Positions 1-13,520 of a stretch of DNA of 64,000 bases are shown piece after piece (within the stretch, counting starts at the first letter, position 1; every line of letters starts with the position of its first letter). The stretch is from Brachypodius melanocephalos (lineage: Eukaryota; Chordata; Aves; Passeriformes; Pycnonotidae). Below the pieces are notes generated by a model. The model was not told the DNA's origin. It saw only the letters and a list, made by a program, of their open reading frames with translations, and made no database searches. The stretch covers positions 14,138,621 through 14,202,620 of the forward strand of contig VZSR01003806.1 of NCBI GenBank assembly GCA_013398615.1, in the 5' to 3' direction. The position numbers and the translations under genes are program-made.

Positions 1-3000
1 CCTCCTAAAGCAGACATTCATTTTGGGTGTCTGGGATCTGAGCTTCATCTCACTGATTGAAAGCTTTTTGTTTATGGAGGAGCCTTTTGTGCATCTTCAG
101 TTAACTGTCAGGACTTAAAACTATGTGATCAGCGGTGATGAACAGGATGGAGAAGCAAGTGTGAAAATGGAGTGGTGAGAAATATTCTCTGTGTTACAGC
201 TTCTATCTTGGATGGTGCACAGGGAGCTGAAGTGAGGAGCTCAGGAGCAGATGCATGGATGCTATTAAAGCTCATGTGCCAAAGCATTAAAACTAGAACT
301 GTTCCTCTCCATAAAGGACAGGGGAAAAAAAAGAGGGCCCTCTAGCCATAAATTCGCCAGTAAAATGCGTGTGCACTGTATCATTTGGCTCAATAAAAAA
401 TGCAGCATGTGGCAAAATTTTAGACAGATAAATGTAATTAACGCTGAAAGGCAGATGGCAAGGAAAAGGGACAAAGAAAGAAAAAAACCCATAAGGATGG
501 GATGCAGTGATGCACTCTAACATTATAAGTACATTAGGAATTCCATCCTCATAGAAAACAATATAGAAATGTTTTCTTAAACAGAAGAATGTGGCGCAGA
601 TTTTATTCCTGAATTATAGCCTAAATTTTCAAGTGAGGATCAGTGCATATTGATTTATGCATTCACTGTAGTACATTGTTGTTATCCAAAGTATAAATTT
701 CAAGCATCCTGGTGTTAGGGAATGTGTTTAAGAGCGGCAGTTATACCATTTCTTAGAGGTATGATAAGAAGTGTCAGTGCCCTGCATAACAAATCATGTT
801 TATGTTACAGTAGAAAGTAAACATTTGCATTTCAAACCCACACAAAACATGGGTAATATGTTAAGGTTGCTCTAAGTCAGCCTTGCAAAAAGTTCTGGAG
901 CCTGAGTTCTGAGCAAGACTGTGAATAACTACTATGTACTTAATTTCAACCTGAGCAACCTCTGGCTGAAAGTGTCACGCAGTGGGGGGTTTCCAGCACT
1001 TGGATTTAATGGAGAGATAATGGCAAGGAGAGCATTAGGAAAAAAAAAAAGAAGGGAAGAGTGAGGTGAAATTAAACTGGGATTTTAAAAAATGGAAAAT
1101 CAAAGTGTGAGGTTTCAGGCCTGTCAAAATGTTTAATTCTTCTTGTTCAAGCTGCAGATGGTTTGAGTCATCTTGTGCCAGAATTAACTTGGTGACACAG
1201 TAAAATAACCTTTCAGAAATACGTTTCCCATATTTTATTCATTGTTGCACTTTAGCTGAACCTATTCTTTGCATGAATAAGGTATTTGAGATAAGACGCC
1301 CTCTTCATACTTGCTTGGTGGGAATTAGAATGTGACTTGTTAAGAGCTAAGCCTAATTATGGAATGAAGGCATGAAATGTTGCTTTTGCTTACATTGTGT
1401 TGTGCATCTTCATCTGTCTATGCAAAATACTTATGAAGTGTGCTAAAAACTAAACCCTTGTGTCTATATCCTGCAAACAATCTGGAATGCCACCTTCTGT
1501 TATATAATAAATGCAGACTTGTCTATAGAGAAGAAAAATAAGCCACATGTAAAACTTGTACAGTCGAACCACCTGTTTGATTTACAAAAAAAAGCGGGTT
1601 TTTTATCATTTGGATGGCTCTTCAGATCCCAAAGCAGCAGACAAGAACAAAGTAAAAATTAAGGTGTGGCCATTGGAACGCTCCCAGAGATTTAGCAGGG
1701 GAAGGCACCAACTTAAAAGCTGGGAGTGAAGATCCAAAATTGCGTGTTCCAGAGATGGCGTGCTTTGTCCCTTTCTCCCAGGCAAGCGGTTTACAGCTCT
1801 GCCAGGGGCAGTGTAGAGCAGAGAGCATCAGAGCAGAACTCTCTGCAAGGTCTGAAAGCTGCCCTTGATATCTCAGAGACAGATTTTGAGCACGTTTTTT
1901 ACAATGCTTGAGTCAATTTTGCATGGTGTAATGCTTGTCTTTGCAGTGGAATCTAGTTTTCTCATAAGCATGCACTTGAAGAACAGGATCTACCTCGAAC
2001 CCTGAGTATTACTGGTGCAAATGACAGCTAATGGAATAATATGTGCATATATGTTTTTACAATGAGCATATCTCATTACAAAATTAATTAAAAGACATGC
2101 ATATTTATTTAATGCAAACTGTATATATATTTGCTTGGTCTCAATAGAAGAAATATTCTGAATTTTAAATTAATTTTGGAACTTTTTTCTATCACAAAAA
2201 GATTTTCTGTGCTTCAAATGAAGGATTTTATTCAAGCAGATGACATCTTTCAAATCAGAAGCATCATTTTAAGTTCAAGTGCTACATTTTGGTCTCAGGC
2301 AGCTGATTACTTTTAAAAATCAGTTGTAAAAGGTAATCCTGAAAGCTCTCCATAAATAATAACCAAGACTGAAAATTTCTGTGTAGTGTGTATGTATAAT
2401 GGGACAAAAATAGAGATGAGGGGAATGGAGTTGAGTTTAAATTACTTTTTTCATGTAGCTAAATGGGCTTTTCTGCCGTGGAAATCAAACTAGGGGTATA
2501 CATATGGAAAGAGGGCAGGATCTCATACCAGCTTTGCAAATGCTTCAAAAAATTATGCTGAGCAGCCCAGTCTGTTACAGCTTTTGAACAAAATCTGAAG
2601 GACTGTTCATAACAAGTATAGAGCAATTTACATTTTTTTCAGTTGTCAGACACTGTGCACCACAAACTAACAGGGATGACTGGGTAGTATGGAAATCTGC
2701 TGCTGAAAAATTGTCCAGATAGATTTCAGTTCAGCATGTTCTCCCATTATTGTCAGGGAACATTTGTACAAGTAAAACTTTCTTTGGAGCTGGTGAAACA
2801 TATACCTTCAAAAAAGGCTTATTTAATTTATGCTGTATTTCTGCCAATGTGGGAAATAGTTTAGCACAATTGGATCACATAGTCAGGGAGCAGTAATGGT
2901 ATTTATTGCATGACATGGTTAACTATTCCTAAATGTGCAGTAGTGAAGTCTTAGTTTTCAAGCTGATACAGCCAACCATTGCAATTACAGATCAAACAGC

Positions 3001-3210
3001 CTTTGGAAGAAATTCCTCTAAATTTTCAGGTGATCTAAATTCTGAAGAATGCTTTCTACTTCTCCTGTACCAAAATGTTAGCAAATTGTAAATAAAAGAA
3101 TTCGAATAGACTTATTAGGGCTTGGTGTGATTCAAATTCTTTATTGAGTAAGTAGGAATATGGTCATCTTTAATCTTTCTGAATACTTCATTCATGAGCA
3201 TAAAGGCAGA

Positions 3211-3264
3211 ATTAATAATTGAATTAATTATTATTGAATTAATAACGTTATTGAATTAATAATT
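3211..3264. repeat. AT-rich short tandem duplication
   Basis: The block is made of partly overlapping copies of attgaattaat, two of them in the 17-bp register ttattgaattaataacg. Because the unit is itself nearly palindromic, the block can also fold. It looks like local replication slippage. Confidence 0.7.
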
Positions 3265-5173
3265 TGCTGAGCAAATATTTCAGTTATTGCTTCTTCTAGG
3301 AATGTAATATTTCTCTTAAAAATTTAAAGAAAATATGGAAGTGTTGTGTTACCTGTCACATATATATGGATGCAGTTCAGATTAAATACAAGTGAAATTT
3401 TGATATAGATGTATAAGTATAGCCTTACAAACGACCCCCAGCAAAATTGTGGAGAAACTCCTACCACTTTTATATAAAATGTTATTTTCACACCAAATAC
3501 AGTAGTTTTTCCTTCAGTTAAGGTATCAGCATTTTTAGTTTTCCCCTGTCTCTGTCTGGACTTATATTAGTAAAAAGACCCAAGAATTATACAGAATGCA
3601 CATTTTCATGTTGTAGAGACTAATGAGAGAGGAAATGCCTTTTTTTTTGTTTTTAAGCCACAGGATACTTCTTATTAGGACTAATGAGAAAATGGAAATT
3701 ATTTCCCTTGGAAAAAAGTTTGCAAAAATAACCTCTAATCAAAACAAAAAGGCAAGTTACAAAGTTTTTGTGGTTAAGAACTGATGGGAAATTCCATTTT
3801 AGAAAACTTCAGTGGAATTTTTCAGCTTTTCATCTATGGCCATGGAAGCATTTTATCAATTGGGAGAAAGGGAAATGAGCAGGAACCTTCCAGATTGAAA
3901 TCTGGAGAGTCATCATTTTGGTTTTTCTTGAAGGAAAACTATTAGCTATAGTTAAAACTATTATTAAACTATTTTTTTCCAATTACATATTTCAATAGTG
4001 CTTTATTTATTATTATGGCAGTCATAGCTGTCCACTCTCAGAATTCCTCAGTCACACTAAGGGATGGACATGGATGCAGGTTGATTTTCCAAATTGCAAT
4101 TAGATTTTCTTGGTTTATTACATTTGTTATTGTGCAAGCCTCCAACAACATGCGGTTTTCCTTGTGTTCTCTCCCTTTTTAACCCCTTAACCATCTGTTT
4201 TTCATTGCTTTTGCTCACCACGTTATCTCATCTTTTCTGGATACTCCAGTTGCGTGTTCTTTTGTTCTTGTAGCTTTTCTTACCTTGCAAAGGTAACGGT
4301 TTCACCACAGCAGCTCAAAAATATGGAAAAAGATCGTAAAGAATTTTCACTGTGGTGAGTCATGAAGAGTTTCACAGCATTTAAAATAGTGGCCAATCTT
4401 AAAACTCTTCGTCATCACAATATAAATCATTAACTCCCTTGCAAAATGTTAAAAGAATTTTGTCAAATTCCAAAATTATCAACAGAAGTTAGTTATATCT
4501 ATGTCCCCCCAAAATGTGGTATTGGTTAGTTAACAGTTTTTAAAACCTCAGAGATAAACTACTTGCAAGTTACAAAAGGTTTAAGGTAAATCCACATTAA
4601 CAGATTTAAACAAGAGTTAAGAAAGACAAAGTAACATAAAAATATTGTAGTAAAATTAGTTTTAAATTATTTTTCTCTCTGGAAGATGATCTTTTTGGTG
4701 CATATTAATCAATGGACTTATTCTGTCCCCATAATGATGTTATTTTCTTGTTTTAATGTCAGAAATGGAGTTCTAATGGTCTGAATTTATAGTTTCACTG
4801 TCAAATCAATGCCTTGTATCTATCAGATGTCAAAATGGTGACTAAAAGTATGGCATATTCTCTAATGCAAGTATTTTGGCCAGCATCTTACTCTTGTTCT
4901 TTAATAGAAGCCACTGGTAATACATGTAGTAATTGAGGGACTAAAAAATGGGATATCTTTCTGAAACACTCATTTAGGAGCTTGCTATTTTTCATGCTTG
5001 TATATACCTGAAAAAATAGTATATTTGAGCAGCTGATACAATTCTTGAAATGCAATTCTTTCAGCTGTTTTTGACTTATAGGTTTGTGTTGGAAGAACAC
5101 TTTCCCCATTGTTTAGGAATATATATCTCTACATTTAAAAAAATTTTGAACAGAATGGCAGCAAAATGTTCAA

Positions 5174-5205
5174 TGCTTGAAACTCAGATTGCTTGAAACT
5201 CAGAT
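5174..5205. repeat. Perfect 16-bp tandem duplication
   Basis: The unit tgcttgaaactcagat occurs twice with no spacer and no mismatch, so the duplication is probably recent. Confidence 0.85.
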
Positions 5206-8200
5206 CTTCACACATAGATTCTTTTGTAGAAGGAATCAGTGGTTTTCTTAGTTTGAGGGGGAAAATAAAAATAGAGTCATACATGATTGAAAAGGCATTT
5301 TTTGCTTGCCTAGTTTAACACAAAGCTCACAGAAAATGTAAATTTACTCGCTAACATTCAACTCATTGAAAGAAGAACTTCAAAGTCAAACTGGAACATT
5401 TAAAAATCAACTTATTATGCAAGGGCTCTTCCCCTTGCTTTTCTTTTTCTTAGCAGGGGAACAAAATACTTGGTAATCTGCTGCCATTAACTTTTAAATT
5501 CCCTGCCACTAAAATGTTAAGGTATAATACAATAGAAAGTTTCTAAAACCGTTCCAATTTCCTGTTTTTCCACTCAAGTATGGTAGATTTTTACTGCATT
5601 TAGTAACAAAACATAGCAAGCGGAGCTGTTTTGGGAATCAAATTAAATTTTGATGACTCTTTTATCAGAAAATGGCTTCTTAGGTTCAGAAGGGAGTCTC
5701 TCTTCCAGAGGAGACACTGCACAGAATAGCCAGTAAGTCAGAAACGGAAGAATGTCCACTTCCAAGGCTTCAGTGTGCTTGGTTCAAGCTCCTGGTGTGG
5801 ACAGTAGCACGTTCATCTATGTTCAAGCCCCAACCAATGGTCTCACTGTCTTCCTTGAGTGCATGTCTGCCAGGCTTTTCTCTCTCCCCTCCCTTCCTCA
5901 CATAATTTCATCTTGTCCTCATATGCAGTTGGAATATTTAAACATGTAGAAATATTCTGTGGCACAGGAAAACAGTTTCCAGCCCAGCACTTAGAAGAAA
6001 AGCTACACAATACATATGCTATCTGCATTAAGATTGCTTTTAACACCTTAATATCATTATAACAGCATCTTTTCTTTTTTTTAATTTTGGTTTTACCCTC
6101 CATGGTCATATAGAATGGTAAAGATTAAAGCACATCAGTATTGTAAATCTCATAGGTTTTCCATAGAAGATAATCATCACTGGAAGAATTATGATTATGG
6201 TGTACAATTTCAGTGTTCACAAATAGAAAATTCTCTTTTCTTCACTCATGGTCCTTCACCTCAGGAGACTGGGCAGCCCAAGATCTGTCAGTATTATTAA
6301 AGACTGAGTCAAAACCCACTTTGAATGCCTCCACCTTTTCTTCATCCATATTATTCAGATGACCATCTTCACAGGAATCAGTTCAATGTTTTCCTTTCTC
6401 TATTAACATACTTAAAAAAAGGATTGAAATTTTCTGCTGTTGTGGAACAGGGCTGATGCTGTGAGGGGACACGTGATAATCTTAATAGGCATGGTGCATC
6501 CTGGACAAAAGGCCCTAAAATCGTTTTGGGTGCTTGTGTAAACCTCAAAGGAGTATGAATCTCCTGAAATTTTCCATGGCATGTGCTGGAAAGATGCAAT
6601 ACATTAAGGAAGAGTACTTGAATATATGAATGCAGACTTCATGATTTACCTTTCTGTGGAGTTCATTGTGCATGTGAAGTGAATTCTGTATGTACAGCTT
6701 TGCATCTGATGCCACTGAGTACAGGTTAAGCAAATGTAGTCAGAATCAAATGTCTACAAAACCCTGACATTGTCCAAAACCCATTCTTGAGTCTTGCCTC
6801 TTGCTGTGGCAGGTCCCTCTCCCTGGGTATTCATACAAGGAATCTACTGCCTTTTGTGCTGGTAGCCCAAAGACAGACACACCTGCTGCCAACATGAGTG
6901 TGAGGCACTTGGCCTTTTCTCAGACTGTGTCTGCTTATTGCTGTGAGGATAGATACTCTCTGGAAAACAATGAGAAAACAATTAATCTCTTGCAGTAAGG
7001 ACTTAGGGCAGGAGACAGCCAACTGTTGCATATCCACAGGATCACCCAGCCCTAAGAAAATATGTCTTAATGATTTAATTACTTTTCTCATCTGAGTGGA
7101 TATTGTAATTCTGATTACAGGAGCTGAGGATGAACATGCTTAAAACTAATAAATACAAAGTGCATTCATCTGAAATGAGCATCATCAGCACTCACAGTGA
7201 AATTTCATTTATGGGCATTGTTTCATTAAATGTAACCTCTAGCTTATTACAGGCACATTATTTTTCATTTTTTATGCATGATGTCATTCCTTTATTTAAA
7301 CAGACCATGGTAAATATTTTATGAAACAATTAAAGGAACAAATAATAAATTTTTGCATTAAAAATGGATTTGTGAAAGTGTCAGGCAACTAAAATGCAAA
7401 CAAACAAATAAACAAAAAGGTGGAATTATGTTGCAATCTGTCATAAATTCTCCTGGAGTTTTGTCTGTGATTTGCCCACTGTCACTCTATTTCTCACTCA
7501 GTTGGTCTATTATTATGAGATGTGTAAAATGGTAGAAATATGTGAGCTACCTTGGGGTACAATATGATGGTCTTGTTCTACTTCAGACTTTAGAGGATGC
7601 TAATTGTATGCTGGGCTTTTTGTTTCCCCAAAGCCCTGTTTCATGTATTTGATTAGGGATTTTTAACTTTTAAGGTATTTGCTGTGTACACTGGCAAGCA
7701 TTTTTGAGAACCACATCCTGTGTACTGAGGCAATTGTGCAGATTCGCTAAAAGAGTCATTAAGCATATCTGCTTGCACAAAACTGGCATAATCCAGTCTC
7801 CTAGCAAATTTTTATGGCTGCTGCAAAAGGTAGGGTACAGATGGGGTGTTGAACTTCCAGCTTAGCACCTCCTGTGAATCCCACTGTCTTCAGCAAAAGC
7901 TAAGAGCATTCTTCAATTTGAAATATCTGGCAATACAAAAGATAAAAAATTAATACAATGACAAATCCCACATAATTTATGCAGTGGAAACTCCTACTAA
8001 ATGTCCTGAGAGCTCAATACAGTCCTACTGAAATCAGGAGAAAGATTCCCTTTGACTTCATAAGGAGCTGGATCAAGTAACTTATTACTAAAGATGTGAT
8101 TCTGCAGGAAGAAGAGCCAAATCTTCATCTCCCAAAGGAAATGGTTGTGGTGATGGTGGGAAAAATTCACTGTGCTCAGCAACTTCCAGTGCTGCTCTGT

Positions 8201-9092
8201 ACTTCAGAGATTTGAATCTTAAATGAATGAAACTCAGGAGACATTTTGTCCCTGCCCCAGGAGAAGAAGAAAAAAAAAAAGAACCAAAAAGGAACAATGA
8301 CAGGATCACAAATACACAGATCTGAGTTTTAGCACTAATGTGTCACTGCCAGATATTAATTTTCAATTTTCTCCTTGCAGAAGGAGTAGCTTTGTCAAGG
8401 TCATGCCACACATAAATCATTTCTCTGTTTAAGCAAGGTCTTGCTAAGGCAGCTGTAATCAGGACCTTCTGTAAATTAGAGTTTCTATCTGAGGAGTGCA
8501 TTCTTATTTCAAATGACCCATTGCCAATTTTTTCTCTTTCTTCTTTTGTTTTTAACATCTAAGTGATTTGCAAACTTTTTGCGTTTCAAGGACATAATTA
8601 AGAATGCTGATTACATTGACATAATTCTGAACTTCAACACTGAAGAATGTGAACAGCACTCATTGCTTTTTAAATACTTCTGTCCCATCCTCTACAAATA
8701 AACATAAGTGATAGAACTTGAGAAATAGAACAGGTCATGTTCCTCCTCAAAAGGTGCTAGGCTGAGAATATAGGTCTTTATACATCAAGGAAAGAATGGA
8801 GCTGGTAATATGTTGTCCTAAAAAGGGATAACCTGTGTTTATGACAAAGCTCAGGCTTGATGAGAGTAAAAGGATGCTTCTCTAATACCATCATTTTTTC
8901 AAAGTACACATTAATGCATTTTATTTTTAAATTCAAGTCATAGCTCTCGTTAATGCTGTTATTATGAATTACTAAGACCTCCATCCATTAGTTTGGTCAC
9001 AATGTTCTTAATTAATAGGTGACCTATCTTTAACCAGATATCATCTTTTACATAGATTGTCTGGTGATAACCTGAGACAAATACCAAAGCAT

Positions 9093-9116
9093 AATTAATT
9101 TTTTAAAAAATTAATT
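9093..9116. repeat. Perfect 24-bp AT palindrome
   Basis: The left arm aattaatttttt is followed directly by its exact reverse complement, with no loop. It could form a cruciform or be a chance product of the AT-rich background. Confidence 0.85.
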
Positions 9117-11247
9117 CTCAATATATGATGCTGTATGGATTAAAAATCAGAAAGGTACTAATTAGAATTTTGTTTTAATTAGCCTTGCATATGCTGAGTG
9201 TATTCTGCAGTACTCAGTGCAACAGAATTGGTGATCAGGGGAATGGTTTAAAACTTCCAATGAGGTTAGAAAAATAGCTCAATGGTAACGTGATTTCAGT
9301 GCTGCTCAAGAAGGATAACTGGAGATCCATTTTTCTGTAGCCTTTTTCCTGTCTCACAACTGTGATTCTAGAGCAGTTTTAAATTGGTAAAGAGGTTAAG
9401 GAGTGGAGATGTTACTGTGGTTGTCTCCAGCTGCCAAGGAATCACAGAAAGCAAGCACTGCTTTATCCAACCGCGATTTAACCTTCCACTTGCACGACAT
9501 TGTGAGAGCTTCTACGTGTTCCGGTCTGTGACTTTGCAGTGGCGGACAATGAAGTTCTCTACAAGGAAATTTCACATCAACTGAATGGCCCAAGTTCATC
9601 TAAGCCAATATTTACTGTGGTCCTGCACATGACAGCAATAAGAGTGACTTTTTTCAGAAGTTGTGATCAGCCAACCTATGGCAGGTGGCAGAGAACCAAG
9701 CATGAATCTGGATAACACATCAGAGGACCTTCTGCATATATCCCAAGATTTTTGGTTTTTTCTCCATGTCTCCTGATTCCTTAATTTTGTTTTCTTTTGT
9801 TTTCAAACATGGATAGGAACCCGAATAATTGAAAAATGTCACCTTTTGCTGTTGTGAGGATCCTTGTCTCTCTGCCCTTGGGCTGTTTCCTTCCTTCTGT
9901 CATGTTCACAAAGACCCACGGGTGGGTCATGCAGTTTTCTGTACTGTTTGACAAAGGCAGCATTGTGGTTTTGAAGGCCATCAATAAAAGCTGGATTTTG
10001 GCTTGTCTTTTCCTCCTCTTGCACCCTCTTACCCCCTGACTGTGCTCTGTTAGGACCTCCAGCAATTGTCCATGTCCTGCAGACCAGCCCTGCATACTCT
10101 CTCCTGCAGGGAACAAACTACTGGACATTATGAGACTTGGATGCTGGTAATGAAAGCTGCATAAATAGCAAACTTCCAAAGATTTTAGAAGTTAGCAATA
10201 TCTGGCTTGTTAAGAGACTGTATAGTGGAACATCTGTTCATTCAACATCACTCGAAAAAATGAAAGTAGGGAAACAATGGCTAGCTTTTAAATAATAAGA
10301 ACATTCTGGGAGGTTTTCAATGTTTTTAGATTTTTTTTTTCTATTTTCCTTTAAACTCCCATAGAGCTTCTTCAAGGACTAGAAGTCTTAGTAATTATTC
10401 CAGGAAAGTGCTCCTAGCACAGGGTTAGAAGTCCTCAGTAGAAAACAAGGAAATGCCATGCTAGCAAATTGATAATAGTGAAGAGCTACATATTTTGATT
10501 TACAGTAAAACACTTTGTCATTCCTATTGAAGATTTCCATTCAGTTCTAAAGTAATCTTATGTTATGAATGGGAAAAACAATTTTTACACTGTTTAATGA
10601 CTGTATTCTTGCAAGGTTTCGCTTTTGTATTTCCATTCAGAAGGAAAATACATACGTTTTATTTTCTGAAGAAAAAATTGATAGTGACCGAGGAATGAAA
10701 ATATGAAATTTTCATTTGGGTGGCAGCAAAAACTGTTCAAACAAAATTTTTTTTAAATCTTATTTGTTTAATATTATGCTTCGGAATTCCTATTTGAGAA
10801 AAAAAATCATTATTTTCCTCTTTACTCTCAAACAGATTCACCTGTTCCTCTGTTAAGTGATATTGCAGATACTGAGGGTAGCATAATATGGGTCTTTCTG
10901 TGTCCATTAAAATTTATCATATCAGAGCCAATGGAGGAAAGAAAGATTGTTTATTATATTAGCTTTTTGGCAAGAAACAAAGCCATGATCAGATCCAATT
11001 AATAAGTCTTACAGTGTCTGCTTGACCTTAAAACAATTCAGTGTAATGTTACACCATAGGCCCCAAAAATTCTAAAATCCTTTTTAATTGCGGATCAGAA
11101 ATTTCATTACTGGCATAATTTTTGATTTTAATGTACAATAACAGCTTCCAAGGAAAGCAGTGTGTCAGTTCTGATGCAGAAGGGCATTTCTCTGCTGTCA
11201 TTTTTGTCACAGAAACCCTCATAATATCATATTTGAACAGCATTAGG

Positions 11248-11515
11248 TGGTCATAGAAAGGGGTGGGTTGAAAAGGACCTTAAAAATCATCATGTTGCAA
11301 GACCCCTGCCATGGCAGGGACACCTTCCCCTACACCAGGCTGCTCAAAGCCCCATCCAACCTGGCCTTGAGCACTTCCAGGGATGGGGCATCCTCATCTT
11401 CTTTGAGAAACCTGTTCCAGGGGTTCACCAGCCCCTGTTTGTCTTCCTAACATCAATCTAAACCTTTCCTCCTTACATTTAGAAACTTTCCCCTTGTTTT
11501 ATCACTATAAAAGGA
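11248..11515 (-). mobile_element. CR1 LINE 3' fragment
   Basis: The plus strand reads as the reverse complement of a CR1 3' end. It starts in a degraded tail (tcatagaaaggggtgggttg) and continues through gaccttaaaaatcatc, a ccctgccatggcagggacacc block and ccatccaacctggccttgag into the region around ccccttgttttatcacta. The element therefore lies on the minus strand and is 5'-truncated, as most bird CR1 copies are. It is moderately diverged and has no coding capacity. The short open frames across it are not genes. Confidence 0.9.
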
Positions 11516-12960
11516 AAGTGTGACTCTACAATCATGTTGCTGCTGCTTGTGGAACACCTTCCATAAGTGATCCACCCGCAGAGAGACAAAGAGAGAAGGC
11601 TGCCTCTTGCCTCTCTGTTTGATGTTCCGCGCTGAACTCCAAGCCTTGGATCAGCAAAGCTTTAAGGACTTGTTTCTCTGCTGTTGTGTGTAGTGGCTGC
11701 AGTACAAAGCCATGAAGATTTCCTCACCTCCTGGTCCAAACACCTGTGCATTTTGTCCCCGTGAATCTTCCTGCTGGCCCTTGAAGAGGACAGCCACCTC
11801 TGTGGCAGGCCAGGGGGTGACAGTCTGTGACTTCACAGGTTCCTTTGCTTCACTCTACTGTGCTCTCCATTAATATGTGTAGGATTGGAGAAAAAGGAGT
11901 TCATAACCTGAACTTTGTCTCACTTGAGGTTTTTTAGAGAACATGGAAATATAACTCTCAAGATTGGCACAATATAATGGCCAAGTTATGTCCAAAATAT
12001 GTAATTTAGATGTACCAGTCTAGATCTAAACTCAATTACCTAGCCAAAATATAATGATATGTGATTTTTCAAAGGTGTAAAGGAGTCCAGAACCTTATTG
12101 CTAACATGCATCACGCAGGTTAACAGTTTATTTTTTTGATTATTAGACAGAATTGTACTAGATATGATGGTGCAGCAAAGTCCAAACTATTTTTTTAATT
12201 ATGCCAATAAGTTTTTTTAATCCATCCATTATCGTTGAATGTAATAAGAACAATTTAAAATTATGGGTGATTCACCAACAGGAAATAAAATTCAAAATTG
12301 AATGTTGGGTTTGACTATGCTAAGCAGAGGAAACTGTCTTTTAGTATAAAATAGCCATCCTGTTCAGGTGTCACAATAAATTTTTCAGCTCCAATAAAAT
12401 GTAGAAAGTATTGTTTTTCTAATATTAGTGAAAGATGATGTACATTTAAATTAGATTTTTCATTCATTTCTAATTGGCTTAAAATTCAGTTTAGCTACAT
12501 GTCTTTCATTCATAACTTGTTTAAAAGATTCTAATTCTCATAGATAAATAGGCATCCTGACATTTTTCATTTTCATCCATCATTAAGTTTCTTATGGCTG
12601 AAGTTACTGGTTGTACATTGCCTTTCCACTGTGCTATCAACTTATGAAGTAACTGAGTTCAGATTGGATCCATTTATTTCATTCAGTGCCTTATCTGCCT
12701 CTTTCCCCCACTTTTTTGAGCACTGCCGAGGGTCATATTGAGAAACTATCTCCAATTCCAACTGAAATCAACCAGGAAATGGCTTTATTTTACTTTTAGC
12801 TGCAACCAAAATCAAATAGGACTGCATCATTTCATAAAATAGTCATTTACAATGCAGTAGCATGTATGCTATGTTGAAAGCACCCTAAATTTCTTATATA
12901 TGCCTGTTTTTCATGTCATTCATTTAGAATTGCTTAAGAAATAGAAAATATTGTGAAAAG
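11516..12960. other. Unique non-coding DNA
   Basis: No gene or repeat is recognised. A GC-richer patch at about 11570-11840 contains only short overlapping frames. The rest is AT-rich. Confidence 0.6.
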
Positions 12961-13520
12961 TGCTGGTTTTGTCTGAAGCAGACAATTTTCTTCATAGTAG
13001 CTGCTACAGGGCTGTTTGGGATTTGTGCTGAAAACAGTGCTGATAACACAGGGATGTTTTCATTATTGCTGGGCAGGGCTTCCACAGAGTCAGAGCCATT
13101 TCTACACCTCACCCCACCAGCGAGGAGGCTGGGGGTGGACACAGCTGGGACAGGTGACCCCAGGGATATCCCAGACCATGTAGTGCCATGCTCAGCAAAT
13201 GAAGCTGAGGGGAAGAAGAAGGAAGAGGGGTTGTTCTGAGTGATGGGATTTGTTTTGCCAAGTAACTGTGACACGTGAAGGGGCTCCCCTGCTCTCCTGG
13301 GGATGGCTGCACACCTGCCAGACCATGGGAAGGGGTGAATCAATTCCTTGTTTTACTTTGCTTGTGTGCATGGGTTTTGCTTTCCCTGTTAAACTGTTTC
13401 TACCTCAATCCATGGATTTTCTCACATTTACCATTCCAATTGTCTCCCCACTCCCACCAGGAAGTAAATGAAGAGGCTGCTGTTGGGGGATGAGTTGCAG
13501 GTTGGGATTAAACCACGACA
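12961..13520 (+). mobile_element. ERVL-type LTR, plus strand, solo or truncated
   Basis: The sequence follows a bird endogenous-retrovirus LTR that I recognise. A block near 13020-13050 (tttgtgctgaaaacagtg) is followed by cacagctgggacagg, ccagggatatccc, the purine-rich gaagaagaaggaag near 13213, and a U5-like part with cctgttaaactg. The right end reads attaaaccacgaca, the usual 3' terminus of this family, so position 13520 is well placed. The left end is approximate. I see no target-site duplication: the right flank gtcct is not repeated on the left. No gag, pol or env sequence adjoins it, so it is a solo or degraded LTR. The frames inside it (up to 139 codons) are LTR sequence, not genes. 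Confidence 0.75.

Larger units (their letters stand above)
1..11200. other. Unique AT-rich non-coding DNA
   Basis: I recognise no gene or dispersed repeat in this stretch. Open frames are short (the longest, 132 codons on the minus strand at 9781-10179, matches nothing I know) and overlap in several phases, as expected by chance. Small local structures, listed separately, are the AT duplication at 3211-3264, the 16-bp tandem at 5174-5205 and the palindrome at 9093-9116. A slightly CpG-richer patch lies near 9465-9545 but shows no other sign of being an exon. Confidence 0.7.

Noticed and set aside
9781..10179. 132-codon minus frame and an aataaaagctgg string, thought of as an LTR
   Set aside because: No LTR termini, no target-site duplication and no other landmark of a known family were found.
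12924..13343. 139-codon frame and companions at 13.0-13.5 kb
   Set aside because: They lie within an LTR and appear in several phases on both strands. LTRs of this kind do not encode protein.
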